This document shows positions 1 through 8,666 of a stretch of DNA of 64,000 nt, one piece after another. The DNA comes from an uncultured bacterium (GTDB lineage Bacteria > Planctomycetota > Phycisphaerae > Phycisphaerales > SM1A02). The stretch spans positions 62,001 through 126,000 of the forward strand of contig CAITDI010000061.1 in NCBI GenBank assembly GCA_903891095.1. Direction: 5' to 3'. The translations under genes and the position numbers were made by a program. The notes beneath the pieces are model-generated. The model saw only the letters and a list, made by a program, of their open reading frames with translations. It searched no databases and had not been told where the DNA came from. Position 1 is the first letter of the stretch. Every line of letters starts with the position of its first letter.

Positions 1-3000
1 GCGGTTCTGGCCCGAGGCGTCGCCGTCGGGGTCCTGACCGATCTTCCACACATCGCCCTTGAATCCGAGCGCGCCGTCGAGTCGCGAACCGATCGTCGAC
101 ACCATCGGCTGCTGGCGCTCGCTGCGGACGGGCTCGGTCGCCATGCTGAACACATAGCGCGGCGAGCGTTCGGTCGCGAGGATCTTGCGGCTCGCGATCA
201 GAACCGTCGGATCATCCCACGAGCTCACATCCCAGCCCCAGATGCGGCTCGCGCGGCACCAGGTCATGAGGAAGTCGTTGTCCTTGATGCGCACGCCCGC
301 GACGTAGTTGCGCGGCGAGTTCTGCGCCTCGTAGTAGTACTTCTTCTCCGGCGGGATGAACTGCGGGTCGGTGAACAGGCGGTTGAACGCCTCGGTGAAC
401 TTGACCTTCGGCCCCGTATCTTCGTTGTCAAAGCGATCGACGACGACGGAGATCGGACCGCCGCTCACGCCGACGGGCGGCGTGAGGTTGCGGAGGATCT
501 GCACGGGCTGCTGGGTGAGGCTCGTGTACGGCGCGTTGGTGGAGTTGGGCTCGCCGGGCGCGTTGAGGTTCACGTTCCACTGGCCGGTCGCGTCGAACAC
601 CATCGTGCGGTCGAGCGGATCGGCAAAGTCGGGCGACGTCGGCGGGACCGTGAGGTTGCCCTTCGAGTCGTAGAGGGTCGCGTACTCAATGGCGCCGTCG
701 CCGTCGTTGTCGTTCTGCTGCAGGGTCGTGCCCTGCATCTCGCCCTTCTCGATGTCGAAGAAGTCGAGCACGGCCGCGCGGAAGGCGCCGGTGGCGTAGC
801 CGCCGACGACGCCGTTGGCGACCGCGTACACGATCGCCGTGGTCGGCTTACCGAGCGTCGCGGGCGCGAGCGTCGGGTTCGGACCGTATCCCGCAGCGAT
901 GCTGCCGACGGTGAAGTTGAACGTCTGACCAAAGCACTGCAGGCGGAAGTCGCCCAGCGAGATCGGCGTGTCGTACGGGTTGGCGATCTGCACCGCGACG
1001 ATCAGGCTCGGCTTGCTGGACGAGTCAACGTAGTTCTCGCCGCCGTCGTCGACGTCGGGCGGAAGCTCTTCCTGGCCCGCCGGCGGATCCTGGCCCTGCC
1101 ACTCGCTCTCCTTGAACTCGCTCTTCGGATACACGAGGCCCATGAAGACCTCCATGATGAAGGGCTGCTTCTCCATGCCCGTGTAGAACTGGTCCTGGCG
1201 AATCGGGTCCTGCACGACATCGGTGGTCGGCGGGAAGTAGCCCTGCGGATCGGTCTGCGGCGCGCTTGGGTAGAGCGGACGGTCGATCGCGATGCCCGTG
1301 GTGCCAATCGTCTGCGGCTCGTCGCTCGCGCAGTCGAGGTTGGCGACGTAGCTCGCGATCATGCTGCGCGTGCGGTTGAAGTCGCGGTCGCGCGTGCCGA
1401 GGTACGAAACGTACTTGGTCGCGCCCGTCGAGTCCTGGTAGGTCTGCGTGAGGGTGCGCTCGAGGAGACGCTGGAGGTCGCGGCGCCACTGGAAGGCAGC
1501 GAAGGCGTTGCGATTGAGCGCAGGCTGGCCGTTCGCGTCGACGAAGTTCGGCTCGCGGAGGTCGATCTTGTACTTCTGGCGCGAGTACTCATTGCGATTC
1601 GCCGCCTGGAACGCGTTGTAGGTCGTGTCCGTCGGCGCAGGCACATTCGCGCCTGGGCTCAGGTAGTTGAAGGTCTCGTCGTAGTACGCGCTCGGCCAGA
1701 TGCCGGGGGGCGCCATCTCGTTGCGCGCGCCGCTGAACATGGTCAGCTTGCGGCGGTTGTCGACGAGCAGCTGGCGCGCGTCGAGCTGGTCGAGGTACTC
1801 GTCGGCCTCCTCGCGCTGCGGGGTCGAGCGGAGGAACTGGTAGCTGTTGGCGTTGTCGCCGTTGATCGCAGGGCTGAAGAGATTGACCGCCTGCTCAAAG
1901 CGCGAAAGCACGCCGGGGAAGTTGTTGCCGTGGTACGCGCGAAGCTCGAACTCGTCGGACGTGTCGAACGGCGTAAGTCCCGAGTTCGGATGCTCGGGAT
2001 CGCTGCCCGCAAGCTTGAAGTACGCGAGGCGCTCGGAAGCGCTCTCGAACGTCGCAGGCGGCAGCGGCGGATCCTGCGTGGCGAGCGTCGTGTCGTTGAG
2101 GGAAAGACCGAGCGTCGGGAAGCCCGACTCGATGAGTCCGTTGGGCGTCCGCATGCCGATCGACTGCAGGAACGACGACGGCTGCGTGTACGGAAGCGCG
2201 TCGCCGAACGTGCCACGGTCGTAACGCGGAGTACCAGTCGAGAAGATGATGTTCGGATTGCCCGTCGACCAGTTGGGCAGCAACCCGCCGCCGGTGATCT
2301 GGCTGCTCGGCTGGTTGATCGGACCGTCGAAGAAACCGACGGTCGTGCCGTTCTGGCTGATCGGCGTGTACTCGGCGGCGCTGGTCACGAGCGCGTTGTC
2401 GGCGGGCGTGTGGCCCGCGGTGGTGTCGAACGAGAACTTGGTCGCGAGGTTCGCGTTGAGGAGCGCTGAGTTGTCGACGACTGAGATGCCGACGAGCGTG
2501 CGGATCGAGCGATCCGTGCCGACGGGCGCGAGGAACCAGAAGCTGTCGGTGAACCCGTCGCCATCGGTGTCGGTGAACGTGCGCGAGATGATGTTGCGCG
2601 CGGTGCCGCCCTTGAACTCATCGGTCGGCTTGCCGAGATCCTTCATGCGGAAGAAGTTGGGGAGCGCGACGCTCGGATCCTTGTACGCGGTCGAGTAGTT
2701 CTGCGGCGCGTTGAAAGGACCGAACCATGTGTTGCGGCGGTTGAGGAACGAGCCCGCCACGCCGGGGCCGGCAGTGATCTGCGCCAGCGAGGTGAAGCCC
2801 GCAGGCGTGATGTTCGGAAGCCACTGCTCGTACGGAATCGCCGTCGCGAAGGAGCGCGACGGGTCGTTCTCATTGAGGTTGTCGACCGTCGTCAGCGTGA
2901 TGTCGGAGATGTCGACGACCACGCGCCAGCCGTTGTTCGCGCTCGGGAGCCAGGAGAGGTGCGGCCAGTGCGAGAACGTGAAGAGATCGGGATAGCCGTC

Positions 3001-3645
3001 GCCGTCCTGATCGACGCCCACGCGCTGCGGCTCGGTCGAGCGCAGCCAACGCGTGTCGCCCATGCCGGGGCCGCCGTACGGGTTCGCGTCGCCGATGGTT
3101 CCGCCGGTCGCGTCGACGAGCGTTCCGTTGGGAGCGCCTGCGCCGAACGGCCAGTTGCTCGCGCCACCGAACTGGTCGGGCCAGTTGGTCCAGGCCTTCA
3201 CTTCGTACGGGGCGAAGTTGTAGCCAAAGTCGGGGATGCCGTCGCCAGCGATCGGGTTGGTGGCGCTCGAGATGGGAAACACATCGCGGTCGACCGAGTA
3301 GCGCTCGGTGCCGAGTCCCGGCGCGAGGCGCGGCCACGAAGAGCTCGCGACAACCACAGGCGGCGTGACAGAGTTGTCCGTGCGCGCAAACGGATCCGCA
3401 GTGTCGACAGGCTTCGCAAACAGCGCGCCGGCGATCTCGCCGGCCACGTTCACTCCAACTGACTCTGCGCGGCCATCGCGGCCCGCCGCCCCCTGCTGCG
3501 CGGCCGAGGTCGCGCGGACTGCGCGCGTGCGGCTCACGAATGCGGTGGCGAGGATGACCAGCAGCACGAGGATCGCCGTCACGAGGACGATCGTGTTGCC
3601 GCGGCGTGCGCTGCGGACGGCTGCATTGTTGGTGTTTGCTTGCAT
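1..3645 (-). CDS. Very large PilX/GspK-like prepilin-type protein (C terminus outside window)
   Basis: From an ATG at 3645 the frame stays open for 1,215 codons to base 1, so the protein is incomplete. A short basic N terminus ends in RRGN and is followed by one hydrophobic helix (about residues 17-33, IVLVTAILVLLVILATAF), then a long exported region rich in Asn, Pro and Asp with no second membrane segment seen. That layout, and its place last in a run of prepilin genes 33 bp after a PilW-like gene, suggests a PilX/GspK-type minor pseudopilin. A stretch near residue 890, NPYDTPISLGDFRL, looks like a beta-rich surface module. GspK proteins are usually about 300-350 residues; this is over three times longer. 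The canonical FTLxE motif is absent, so processing by a prepilin peptidase is inferred, not shown. Confidence 0.7.
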   Translation of the reverse strand, partial: MQANTNNAAVRSARRGNTIVLVTAILVLLVILATAFVSRTRAVRATSAAQQGAAGRDGRAESVGVNVAGEIAGALFAKPVDTADPFARTDNSVTPPVVVASSSWPRLAPGLGTERYSVDRDVFPISSATNPIAGDGIPDFGYNFAPYEVKAWTNWPDQFGGASNWPFGAGAPNGTLVDATGGTIGDANPYGGPGMGDTRWLRSTEPQRVGVDQDGDGYPDLFTFSHWPHLSWLPSANNGWRVVVDISDITLTTVDNLNENDPSRSFATAIPYEQWLPNITPAGFTSLAQITAGPGVAGSFLNRRNTWFGPFNAPQNYSTAYKDPSVALPNFFRMKDLGKPTDEFKGGTARNIISRTFTDTDGDGFTDSFWFLAPVGTDRSIRTLVGISVVDNSALLNANLATKFSFDTTAGHTPADNALVTSAAEYTPISQNGTTVGFFDGPINQPSSQITGGGLLPNWSTGNPNIIFSTGTPRYDRGTFGDALPYTQPSSFLQSIGMRTPNGLIESGFPTLGLSLNDTTLATQDPPLPPATFESASERLAYFKLAGSDPEHPNSGLTPFDTSDEFELRAYHGNNFPGVLSRFEQAVNLFSPAINGDNANSYQFLRSTPQREEADEYLDQLDARQLLVDNRRKLTMFSGARNEMAPPGIWPSAYYDETFNYLSPGANVPAPTDTTYNAFQAANRNEYSRQKYKIDLREPNFVDANGQPALNRNAFAAFQWRRDLQRLLERTLTQTYQDSTGATKYVSYLGTRDRDFNRTRSMIASYVANLDCASDEPQTIGTTGIAIDRPLYPSAPQTDPQGYFPPTTDVVQDPIRQDQFYTGMEKQPFIMEVFMGLVYPKSEFKESEWQGQDPPAGQEELPPDVDDGGENYVDSSSKPSLIVAVQIANPYDTPISLGDFRLQCFGQTFNFTVGSIAAGYGPNPTLAPATLGKPTTAIVYAVANGVVGGYATGAFRAAVLDFFDIEKGEMQGTTLQQNDNDGDGAIEYATLYDSKGNLTVPPTSPDFADPLDRTMVFDATGQWNVNLNAPGEPNSTNAPYTSLTQQPVQILRNLTPPVGVSGGPISVVVDRFDNEDTGPKVKFTEAFNRLFTDPQFIPPEKKYYYEAQNSPRNYVAGVRIKDNDFLMTWCRASRIWGWDVSSWDDPTVLIASRKILATERSPRYVFSMATEPVRSERQQPMVSTIGSRLDGALGFKGDVWKIGQDPDGDASGQNR

Positions 3646-3678
3646 GTTCAACACTCCTGCGCTGGATGCGGTGCGCAC

Positions 3679-5355
3679 TCAGCGCTTCGGAAGATCCACA
3701 ATGAACTGGAAGACGCGGCCGCCCTCGATGCGACCAAGCGCATCGTGCAGGCGGACGGTGATTCGGACTGCACTCGGAAGCGGCGTGTAGGGCCCCCGCT
3801 GACCGGAGCTCGGGTTGACGTTTGACGGCTCGTCCTGGTTGAAGCCGAAGACAGCCTGGTAGACGCGCTTGGCGCCCTGCTCCGTGGGAACCCTCCACAC
3901 AGGGCGATCCTTGACGCCGAGGTCGCCCCCACGGTTGATCACGCCTTCGACGGAGCACACGAGGTCGCTGTTGGACTGCGTGCCAACCACCAGCGGCGAG
4001 CCAAGGGCGAAAGTGGAGGGCACACCGCCGCCAGCCAGGAAGTTCGCACTGTTGGAAACAGGACGCACTGCGCTGTTGGCCAGACCCGCGCCGAGATCAT
4101 CGAGGCCGAACCACGGCTGCGCCGCGCCTGCGCCAACGTACATGCCAATCGTCTCGCTGCCGTTGGGCGTGGTGTTGTCGGTGTATCCACCAAAGCTGCG
4201 GCCCACGCCGTCCGCCCACGTCCACTCGACCTTGAAGCTCGAGCAGTTCGCGGCGAGGATCGGTGCGGCGAGCATCTGGTCGAGCTTCGCCGTGCTTGGC
4301 GGGGCCTTCTCGACGCGCGGATAGGTCACATAGAGCTGCGCCGCGCCATTGCTTGCGTTCTGGCTTGTTGCGGGAACCGCCCAGTTCGCGAGCGTCTGGA
4401 TCATGCGAAGGCGCGTCGAGGGCAGCGCCCACACCGAACCGAGGTTCGACTGGATGAACGGCAGCCCCTGCGGCACCTGCTGTGCATTGGCCTGGTACGC
4501 CATCTGGCTGTAGACGTCGTCCGGTTGCCACTTGATGAAGTCCACGCGTCCCGTCGTCCACAGCGGCGACCATGCGGTCGGGTAGGTCGTCGCCAGCGGA
4601 CCGAGGCGAACGGCCTTGCTCGTGAAGAGCGAGACAGATGCATTGATCGCGCTCGAGCCGAATCGGTTCGAGGTCGTGCCGTCGCTGCCGAGCAGCGTCG
4701 CGAGGCGCACAAGCGGCCAGTTGCTGGCCTTCGCCGCGGTCACATTGCCCGTCCCGACGAAGGCGCCATCGGTAAACCGCTGCATCTCGACGCCGCCGCT
4801 GACCCACGGGACGAGCGATGCGTTCGAGTCCTGCAGGCTGTACGGATCAAAGCCGACCGGCAGGGTCGGCGCCATGCAGCCGTGACCGTAGTACACGCGG
4901 GCGATCGCAGACTCGGGGATCCACGTCGCGGCGACGCCGGTGCCGTTGCCGGTCTGCGAGCCTTCCTGCGACCCGAGATATGCAGTGGTCGTGCGCGCAC
5001 CACGGGTGAAGAACGCAATCTGGTCGGCGCGAATCTCCGCCGAACCGAGCGACGGGTCCACCGTCGTCTGCACGCTGCCCGCGGGATTCACTTCGACCTG
5101 CTGGATCACCATGAAGGTGTTCTTGGGCAGGTTGGAAAAGTCCGCGCGGATCTGCTGCTCGATCGCGGTCGCGGTCTGGATGAGATCCGCGTTCGCCTCG
5201 GCGACGGCCGAGACCTTGCTCGCCGAGCTAAAGATCTTGGCCGCGGCAACGATGACGACCACGAGCACGCCGACGGCGACCATGAGTTCGGTCAGCGTGA
5301 ACGCGGCGGATGCGCGGATGCCACTCCCTCGGGAAGTTCGGTTCATGCGCTGCAT
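3679..5355 (-). CDS. PilW/GspJ-like prepilin-type protein
   Basis: The 558-residue protein starts at the ATG at 5355, whose first base is shared with the previous gene's TGA (TGATG); an upstream in-frame start would lie deep in that gene. Residues about 18-45 form a class III prepilin signal: AAFTLTELMVAVG followed by a hydrophobic helix. Cleavage would fall between Ala and Phe rather than the usual Gly-Phe, with the conserved Glu at +5 present. The rest is a large exported domain rich in Asn, Thr and Gly with no recognised catalytic motif. Position and helix suggest a PilW/GspJ-like minor pseudopilin of a pilus or type II secretion machine; the passenger domain is about twice the usual family size. 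Confidence 0.8.
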   Translation of the reverse strand: MQRMNRTSRGSGIRASAAFTLTELMVAVGVLVVVIVAAAKIFSSASKVSAVAEANADLIQTATAIEQQIRADFSNLPKNTFMVIQQVEVNPAGSVQTTVDPSLGSAEIRADQIAFFTRGARTTTAYLGSQEGSQTGNGTGVAATWIPESAIARVYYGHGCMAPTLPVGFDPYSLQDSNASLVPWVSGGVEMQRFTDGAFVGTGNVTAAKASNWPLVRLATLLGSDGTTSNRFGSSAINASVSLFTSKAVRLGPLATTYPTAWSPLWTTGRVDFIKWQPDDVYSQMAYQANAQQVPQGLPFIQSNLGSVWALPSTRLRMIQTLANWAVPATSQNASNGAAQLYVTYPRVEKAPPSTAKLDQMLAAPILAANCSSFKVEWTWADGVGRSFGGYTDNTTPNGSETIGMYVGAGAAQPWFGLDDLGAGLANSAVRPVSNSANFLAGGGVPSTFALGSPLVVGTQSNSDLVCSVEGVINRGGDLGVKDRPVWRVPTEQGAKRVYQAVFGFNQDEPSNVNPSSGQRGPYTPLPSAVRITVRLHDALGRIEGGRVFQFIVDLPKR

Positions 5356-6671
5356 CAGAGTTCCTCCACCGTGACGTAGACGGGCGTGATGACGTTGTCC
5401 TTCGCATCGCGAACGGGCAGGAACCAAATCGCGCTGATCCACGCGTTAAAGCCCTGAGCGCTCGTGTTGGGCGCAACGCCGTTGACCGGCGAGCGCGGCA
5501 TGACGGGGATCTGACGCTGCAGCTTGACGGGACCTTGGTTGGGCAGACCCGTCGAGCCAGTCGCGCCCGCGACCATGCGTCCGCGGAGCACCTTGTGCGT
5601 GTTGCCGAGGTTGTCGACCCACACGGCGCCTGGAGACATCCAGTCATCCCAGATCTTCGCCGCGCCGAACGCTGTGCCCGGACCAGTGCCCGGGATCTCG
5701 TCGGCCAGGCGAATATCGTTGGTCGAGCGATTCGGCCACGAAGCCGCGGTGCCCGGGTTGGGCGCCATGTACATCATCGGGATCGGCGGCATCGACGCGG
5801 TCGTCACGACGCTGCCGGCTGGCGGCGTACCGATGAGCGTGTTGTCGAGCCTCGACACCGCGTAACCGCGGGTCTCGCCACCAGGAGCGTTGACGCGGTA
5901 CACGAACACCGCAACCTGCACGCGCCCGCCGTTGCGACGGAACATGCAGTCCCAGTAGTACTGCGGAACGACGCCGCTCGGCGTCGTCACACCGTAGTTC
6001 GCAGGGCCCTGCGGCCACGATCGCTCCGACTGCGTGAAGGTCACGAGCGGCTCGATCATGTGCTGCGACACCGGGTTCAGCTGCGCGGCCGCGTCGCGGT
6101 CCGTGAAGAGCGGGTACTTCTTCGGGTTGTACGGAATGCCGAACAACGCATGATTCGCCTTGAACAGCACGCCGTCGGGCGTTTCCGTCGCGTACGCGTT
6201 CTGAGGAAGCGTCGGCGGAAGCGCAGGAGTCGCCGCGCCAACGCCACCGCGCCGCGTGTATCCCGCGCTGAAGATGTCGATCGCGCTGTCGTCCTGCGGC
6301 GTGTTCGCGCTATCGAACACAAAGCCAGGACGCATCCACGCCCAGTCGCCGTTCACCTGCGGAACGATCTGGCCGCCAGCGGTCGAGATCGTGCCCGCGA
6401 TGTCCGGCCCGATGTAGCTCGGCACCAGTCCGAAGTCGTTGTATCCGCCAAAGTCATCCTGCGAGAGCTTCGAGCGAAGCGTCGCGAGCGCGTTCTTGGC
6501 GACGATCGGGCCGACCACGTCGTCGGTCGCCTGCCGCTGCAGCGAGATGCCCGCGGGGAACAGCGCCGCGATCGAGATCACGCCGATGCCGAGGATGAAC
6601 ACCGCGAGCAGCATCTCGACCAGCGAGAAGCCGCGCGCCGCACGAGGAGCCGTCGATTGCATGGGCTGCAT
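5355..6671 (-). CDS. pilV: PilV-like prepilin-type protein
   Basis: The 438-residue product begins at 6671, its ATG overlapping the stop of the preceding gene as TGATG, which indicates translational coupling. Residues about 10-40 carry a textbook prepilin signal, ARGFSLVEMLLAVFILGIG, with the Gly before the cleavage site and Glu at +5. The following ISIAALFPAG and the Ala-rich amphipathic helix match the PilV/GspI type. The C-terminal region is exported and Pro/Gly-rich, with no enzymatic motif visible. PilV proteins are usually under 200 residues, so this one carries a large extra domain. It probably sits at the tip or in the priming complex of the pilus-like fibre encoded by this cluster. 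Confidence 0.8.
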   Translation of the reverse strand: MQPMQSTAPRAARGFSLVEMLLAVFILGIGVISIAALFPAGISLQRQATDDVVGPIVAKNALATLRSKLSQDDFGGYNDFGLVPSYIGPDIAGTISTAGGQIVPQVNGDWAWMRPGFVFDSANTPQDDSAIDIFSAGYTRRGGVGAATPALPPTLPQNAYATETPDGVLFKANHALFGIPYNPKKYPLFTDRDAAAQLNPVSQHMIEPLVTFTQSERSWPQGPANYGVTTPSGVVPQYYWDCMFRRNGGRVQVAVFVYRVNAPGGETRGYAVSRLDNTLIGTPPAGSVVTTASMPPIPMMYMAPNPGTAASWPNRSTNDIRLADEIPGTGPGTAFGAAKIWDDWMSPGAVWVDNLGNTHKVLRGRMVAGATGSTGLPNQGPVKLQRQIPVMPRSPVNGVAPNTSAQGFNAWISAIWFLPVRDAKDNVITPVYVTVEEL

Positions 6672-7597
6672 CAGCGCAACTTCCTTTCCGGGATACCGCT
6701 GAAGCGGTTGAAGTTGATCCGGTCGCCGAACTGCGCGATGTACCCGTTGGGGCCCGTGAGTTCGTTGATCATGTTGTTGACGTTGCCCCAGTCGGTGCCC
6801 TTGAGCTCGCGCGCGGCCTTGTCGTCGTAGATCGAAAGGAACGGCACGAACATCAGGTTGCACTCGTCATCGGGGTGATCCTGGAGCCAGAAGCGCTCGA
6901 AGTTGCCCGATGAGCACGCTCCCGGCACAACGTCCTGCGGGTCCGCGGGCGCATTCGGGAGTCCGCCGTTGTCGTTCCAGTCCACGTAGCTTTTGGTCTC
7001 GTTGAGCGAGCCGTGCGGAGGACGCGTGAGGAACTGACCGTCGGGACCAAAGAGCACCGCCACGACGCGATTGAAATCGATGGCCTCGGCGCAGGTCTCA
7101 GCCTTGACGAGCTCGACCTGCGTGGCGTAGACGTTCTCCGACGCGATGGCGCCGAAGCTTCCTGGCGGGTCGTACATCGGACCCGCGACCTTGATGCCCT
7201 CGGGGAGCGACACGGTCGGGATGCCCTGCACCGGGCGGTAGCGCTCGGCGACGGCGATGCCGATGTTGTTGTTCGACTGGAACGACGACCGTTCGCCGGT
7301 CGAGCGCACCGTGACGATCTCGACGTGCTGCGGGATCTGCCGACGGCTGAGGTCCCACACGGGCCGGAACACCACCGCCGTCACCGCCGAATCCTTGATC
7401 GCCGCAGCGCGCGCGTTGCCGAGCGCGCTCGTCACCGCGTTGGTCGCGGCCGCAAGGCGCGAGCCCTGCGTGAGCTTGCGCGCACCGAGCGTCGTGAGCA
7501 GTGCGAGGACGCCGATGACGCCCATCACCACGAGCAGCTCGATGATGGTGAACGCCCGCAGGCGCGATGAGATTGATGTGGTTCGATCCGCGTTCAT
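6671..7597 (-). CDS. GspH/FimT-like prepilin-type protein
   Basis: An ATG at 7597 gives 308 residues; an alternative in-frame start further upstream would overlap the previous gene and adds a low-complexity N terminus, so the shorter form is preferred even though no strong ribosome site is visible. After a short basic leader, RLRAFTIIELLVVMGVIGVL gives the class III signal and helix, with Ala rather than Gly at -1. The next stretch (ARKLTQGSRLAAATNAVTSA, AIKDSAVTAVVFRP) is typical of GspH/FimT minor pseudopilins, in which extended N-terminal helix is followed by a beta-sheet domain. It lies between a GspG-like gene (31 bp upstream) and pilV (overlapping), consistent with a pseudopilin operon. 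Confidence 0.8.
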   Translation of the reverse strand: MNADRTTSISSRLRAFTIIELLVVMGVIGVLALLTTLGARKLTQGSRLAAATNAVTSALGNARAAAIKDSAVTAVVFRPVWDLSRRQIPQHVEIVTVRSTGERSSFQSNNNIGIAVAERYRPVQGIPTVSLPEGIKVAGPMYDPPGSFGAIASENVYATQVELVKAETCAEAIDFNRVVAVLFGPDGQFLTRPPHGSLNETKSYVDWNDNGGLPNAPADPQDVVPGACSSGNFERFWLQDHPDDECNLMFVPFLSIYDDKAARELKGTDWGNVNNMINELTGPNGYIAQFGDRINFNRFSGIPERKLR

Positions 7598-7628
7598 GGT
7601 TGAACTCGCAGTCGGGATGCAGTCGGAA

Positions 7629-8663
7629 TCACGGCTCGTAGCTGTACAGGTTGTCGCTGCTCGGCTTGTAGGTCGTGCCCACCGGGACATCGTGGAAGCG
7701 CGAGTCGTTGCCCGCGCTCACCCACAGGATCCTGCGATCCTTGCACGAGAGCTGCATGCCGCCGGAGGCGGCAGAGCCCCACTCGGAGTCGCACTTGACC
7801 GTGCCGTCCTTGTCGACGATGTTCGGGTTGTTCGCGAGCACCTCGGCCGAAGTCGCCTCGCGGCCAGGAAAGACCGCGATGATCGGCGTATCCCACGCGT
7901 CGACCGCGTGACGGACGGCCGTCGGGATCGGGCTGGTCGCGCTCTGCTTGATGCCGCGGAAGATCGCCTCGGGGAGCTTCTGCAGGATCGGCGCAACTGA
8001 CGGCGTCTCGGCCATCGCCGCGATCAGCAACGCGGTGCGGCGGAACGGCAGCGACGAATACGCGGGGAGACCAGCAGTCACGGAGCTGTACGGCTGAGGC
8101 AGGCTGGTCCAGACGGGAACGCCCGAACCCGCGGGCGGAGCGCCAGCCGCGCTATCGATGTCGTACTTGTACGGAATCGCCGGCGAACTGCCAGGCACGC
8201 TGATCGGGTCCGCCGCGATGCCGCCGGTCACGATCGCGCTGCGGTACGTCGCGCGCCGATCCACCGTCCGCTCGAACTCCTCCGTCGCGAGATCGAGCAC
8301 CTGCAGCGTGTTGCGCGTAGCGCGCTCTTCGCTCGCGCGCGCCACGCTCGAGCTCACCGCGAGCACGAGGCTCGCGAGGATCACGATGATGCCGATCACG
8401 ATCAGGAGCTCGAGGACCGTGAAGCCCTTCTTGCGCTCCTTGAACTTGCGCTGCTTGGGCGCGCCCTCTGCGCCCTCGGGCTTGCTGCCCCCGGTATTGG
8501 CAGCCTGGGTATTGGCAGCCTGGGTATTGGAAGCCTGGGTATTGGCAACCTGCTTGGGAAAGCCGCCGATCGGGGCTTCGAAGCTGCGGCCCTGGCGGAA
8601 TCCGCCCTTGGAGCCCTTGCCGCCCTTGCCGCCGCCCGATTGATCGCTGATGGGTCGATGCAT
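7629..8663 (-). CDS. GspG-like prepilin-type protein with repeat-bearing N-terminal leader
   Basis: The 344-residue protein has a prepilin helix (KKGFTVLELLIVIGIIVILA) that begins only near residue 80. Before it lies an unusually long cytoplasmic leader: Gly/Lys-rich residues 10-30, then four NTQAx-type pentapeptides around residues 40-58, then a Lys/Arg-rich patch. Ordinary prepilin leaders are 6-30 residues. The Gly-Phe junction and Glu at +5 are intact, so a prepilin peptidase could remove the whole leader. The region after the helix resembles GspG/PulG pseudopilins (heptad-like helix, then small C-terminal domain). The gene starts 3 bp after the stop of the preceding pseudopilin gene. Confidence 0.8.
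   Translation of the reverse strand: MHRPISDQSGGGKGGKGSKGGFRQGRSFEAPIGGFPKQVANTQASNTQAANTQAANTGGSKPEGAEGAPKQRKFKERKKGFTVLELLIVIGIIVILASLVLAVSSSVARASEERATRNTLQVLDLATEEFERTVDRRATYRSAIVTGGIAADPISVPGSSPAIPYKYDIDSAAGAPPAGSGVPVWTSLPQPYSSVTAGLPAYSSLPFRRTALLIAAMAETPSVAPILQKLPEAIFRGIKQSATSPIPTAVRHAVDAWDTPIIAVFPGREATSAEVLANNPNIVDKDGTVKCDSEWGSAASGGMQLSCKDRRILWVSAGNDSRFHDVPVGTTYKPSSDNLYSYEP
8493..8552. repeat. Four 15-bp tandem repeats inside a prepilin gene
   Basis: Four near-identical 15-bp units (GGTATTGGCAGCCTG on the plus strand) lie end to end; the third and fourth each differ by one base. They encode the NTQAx pentapeptides in the leader of the prepilin-like gene at 7629-8663. The unit length is a multiple of three, so gain or loss of a unit would change leader length without shifting the frame. 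Confidence 0.9.
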
Positions 8664-8666
8664 GGC

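Noticed and set aside
8493-8552. Possible CRISPR-like array
   Set aside because: Units are 15 bp, contiguous, with no spacers, and are in frame within a prepilin gene.
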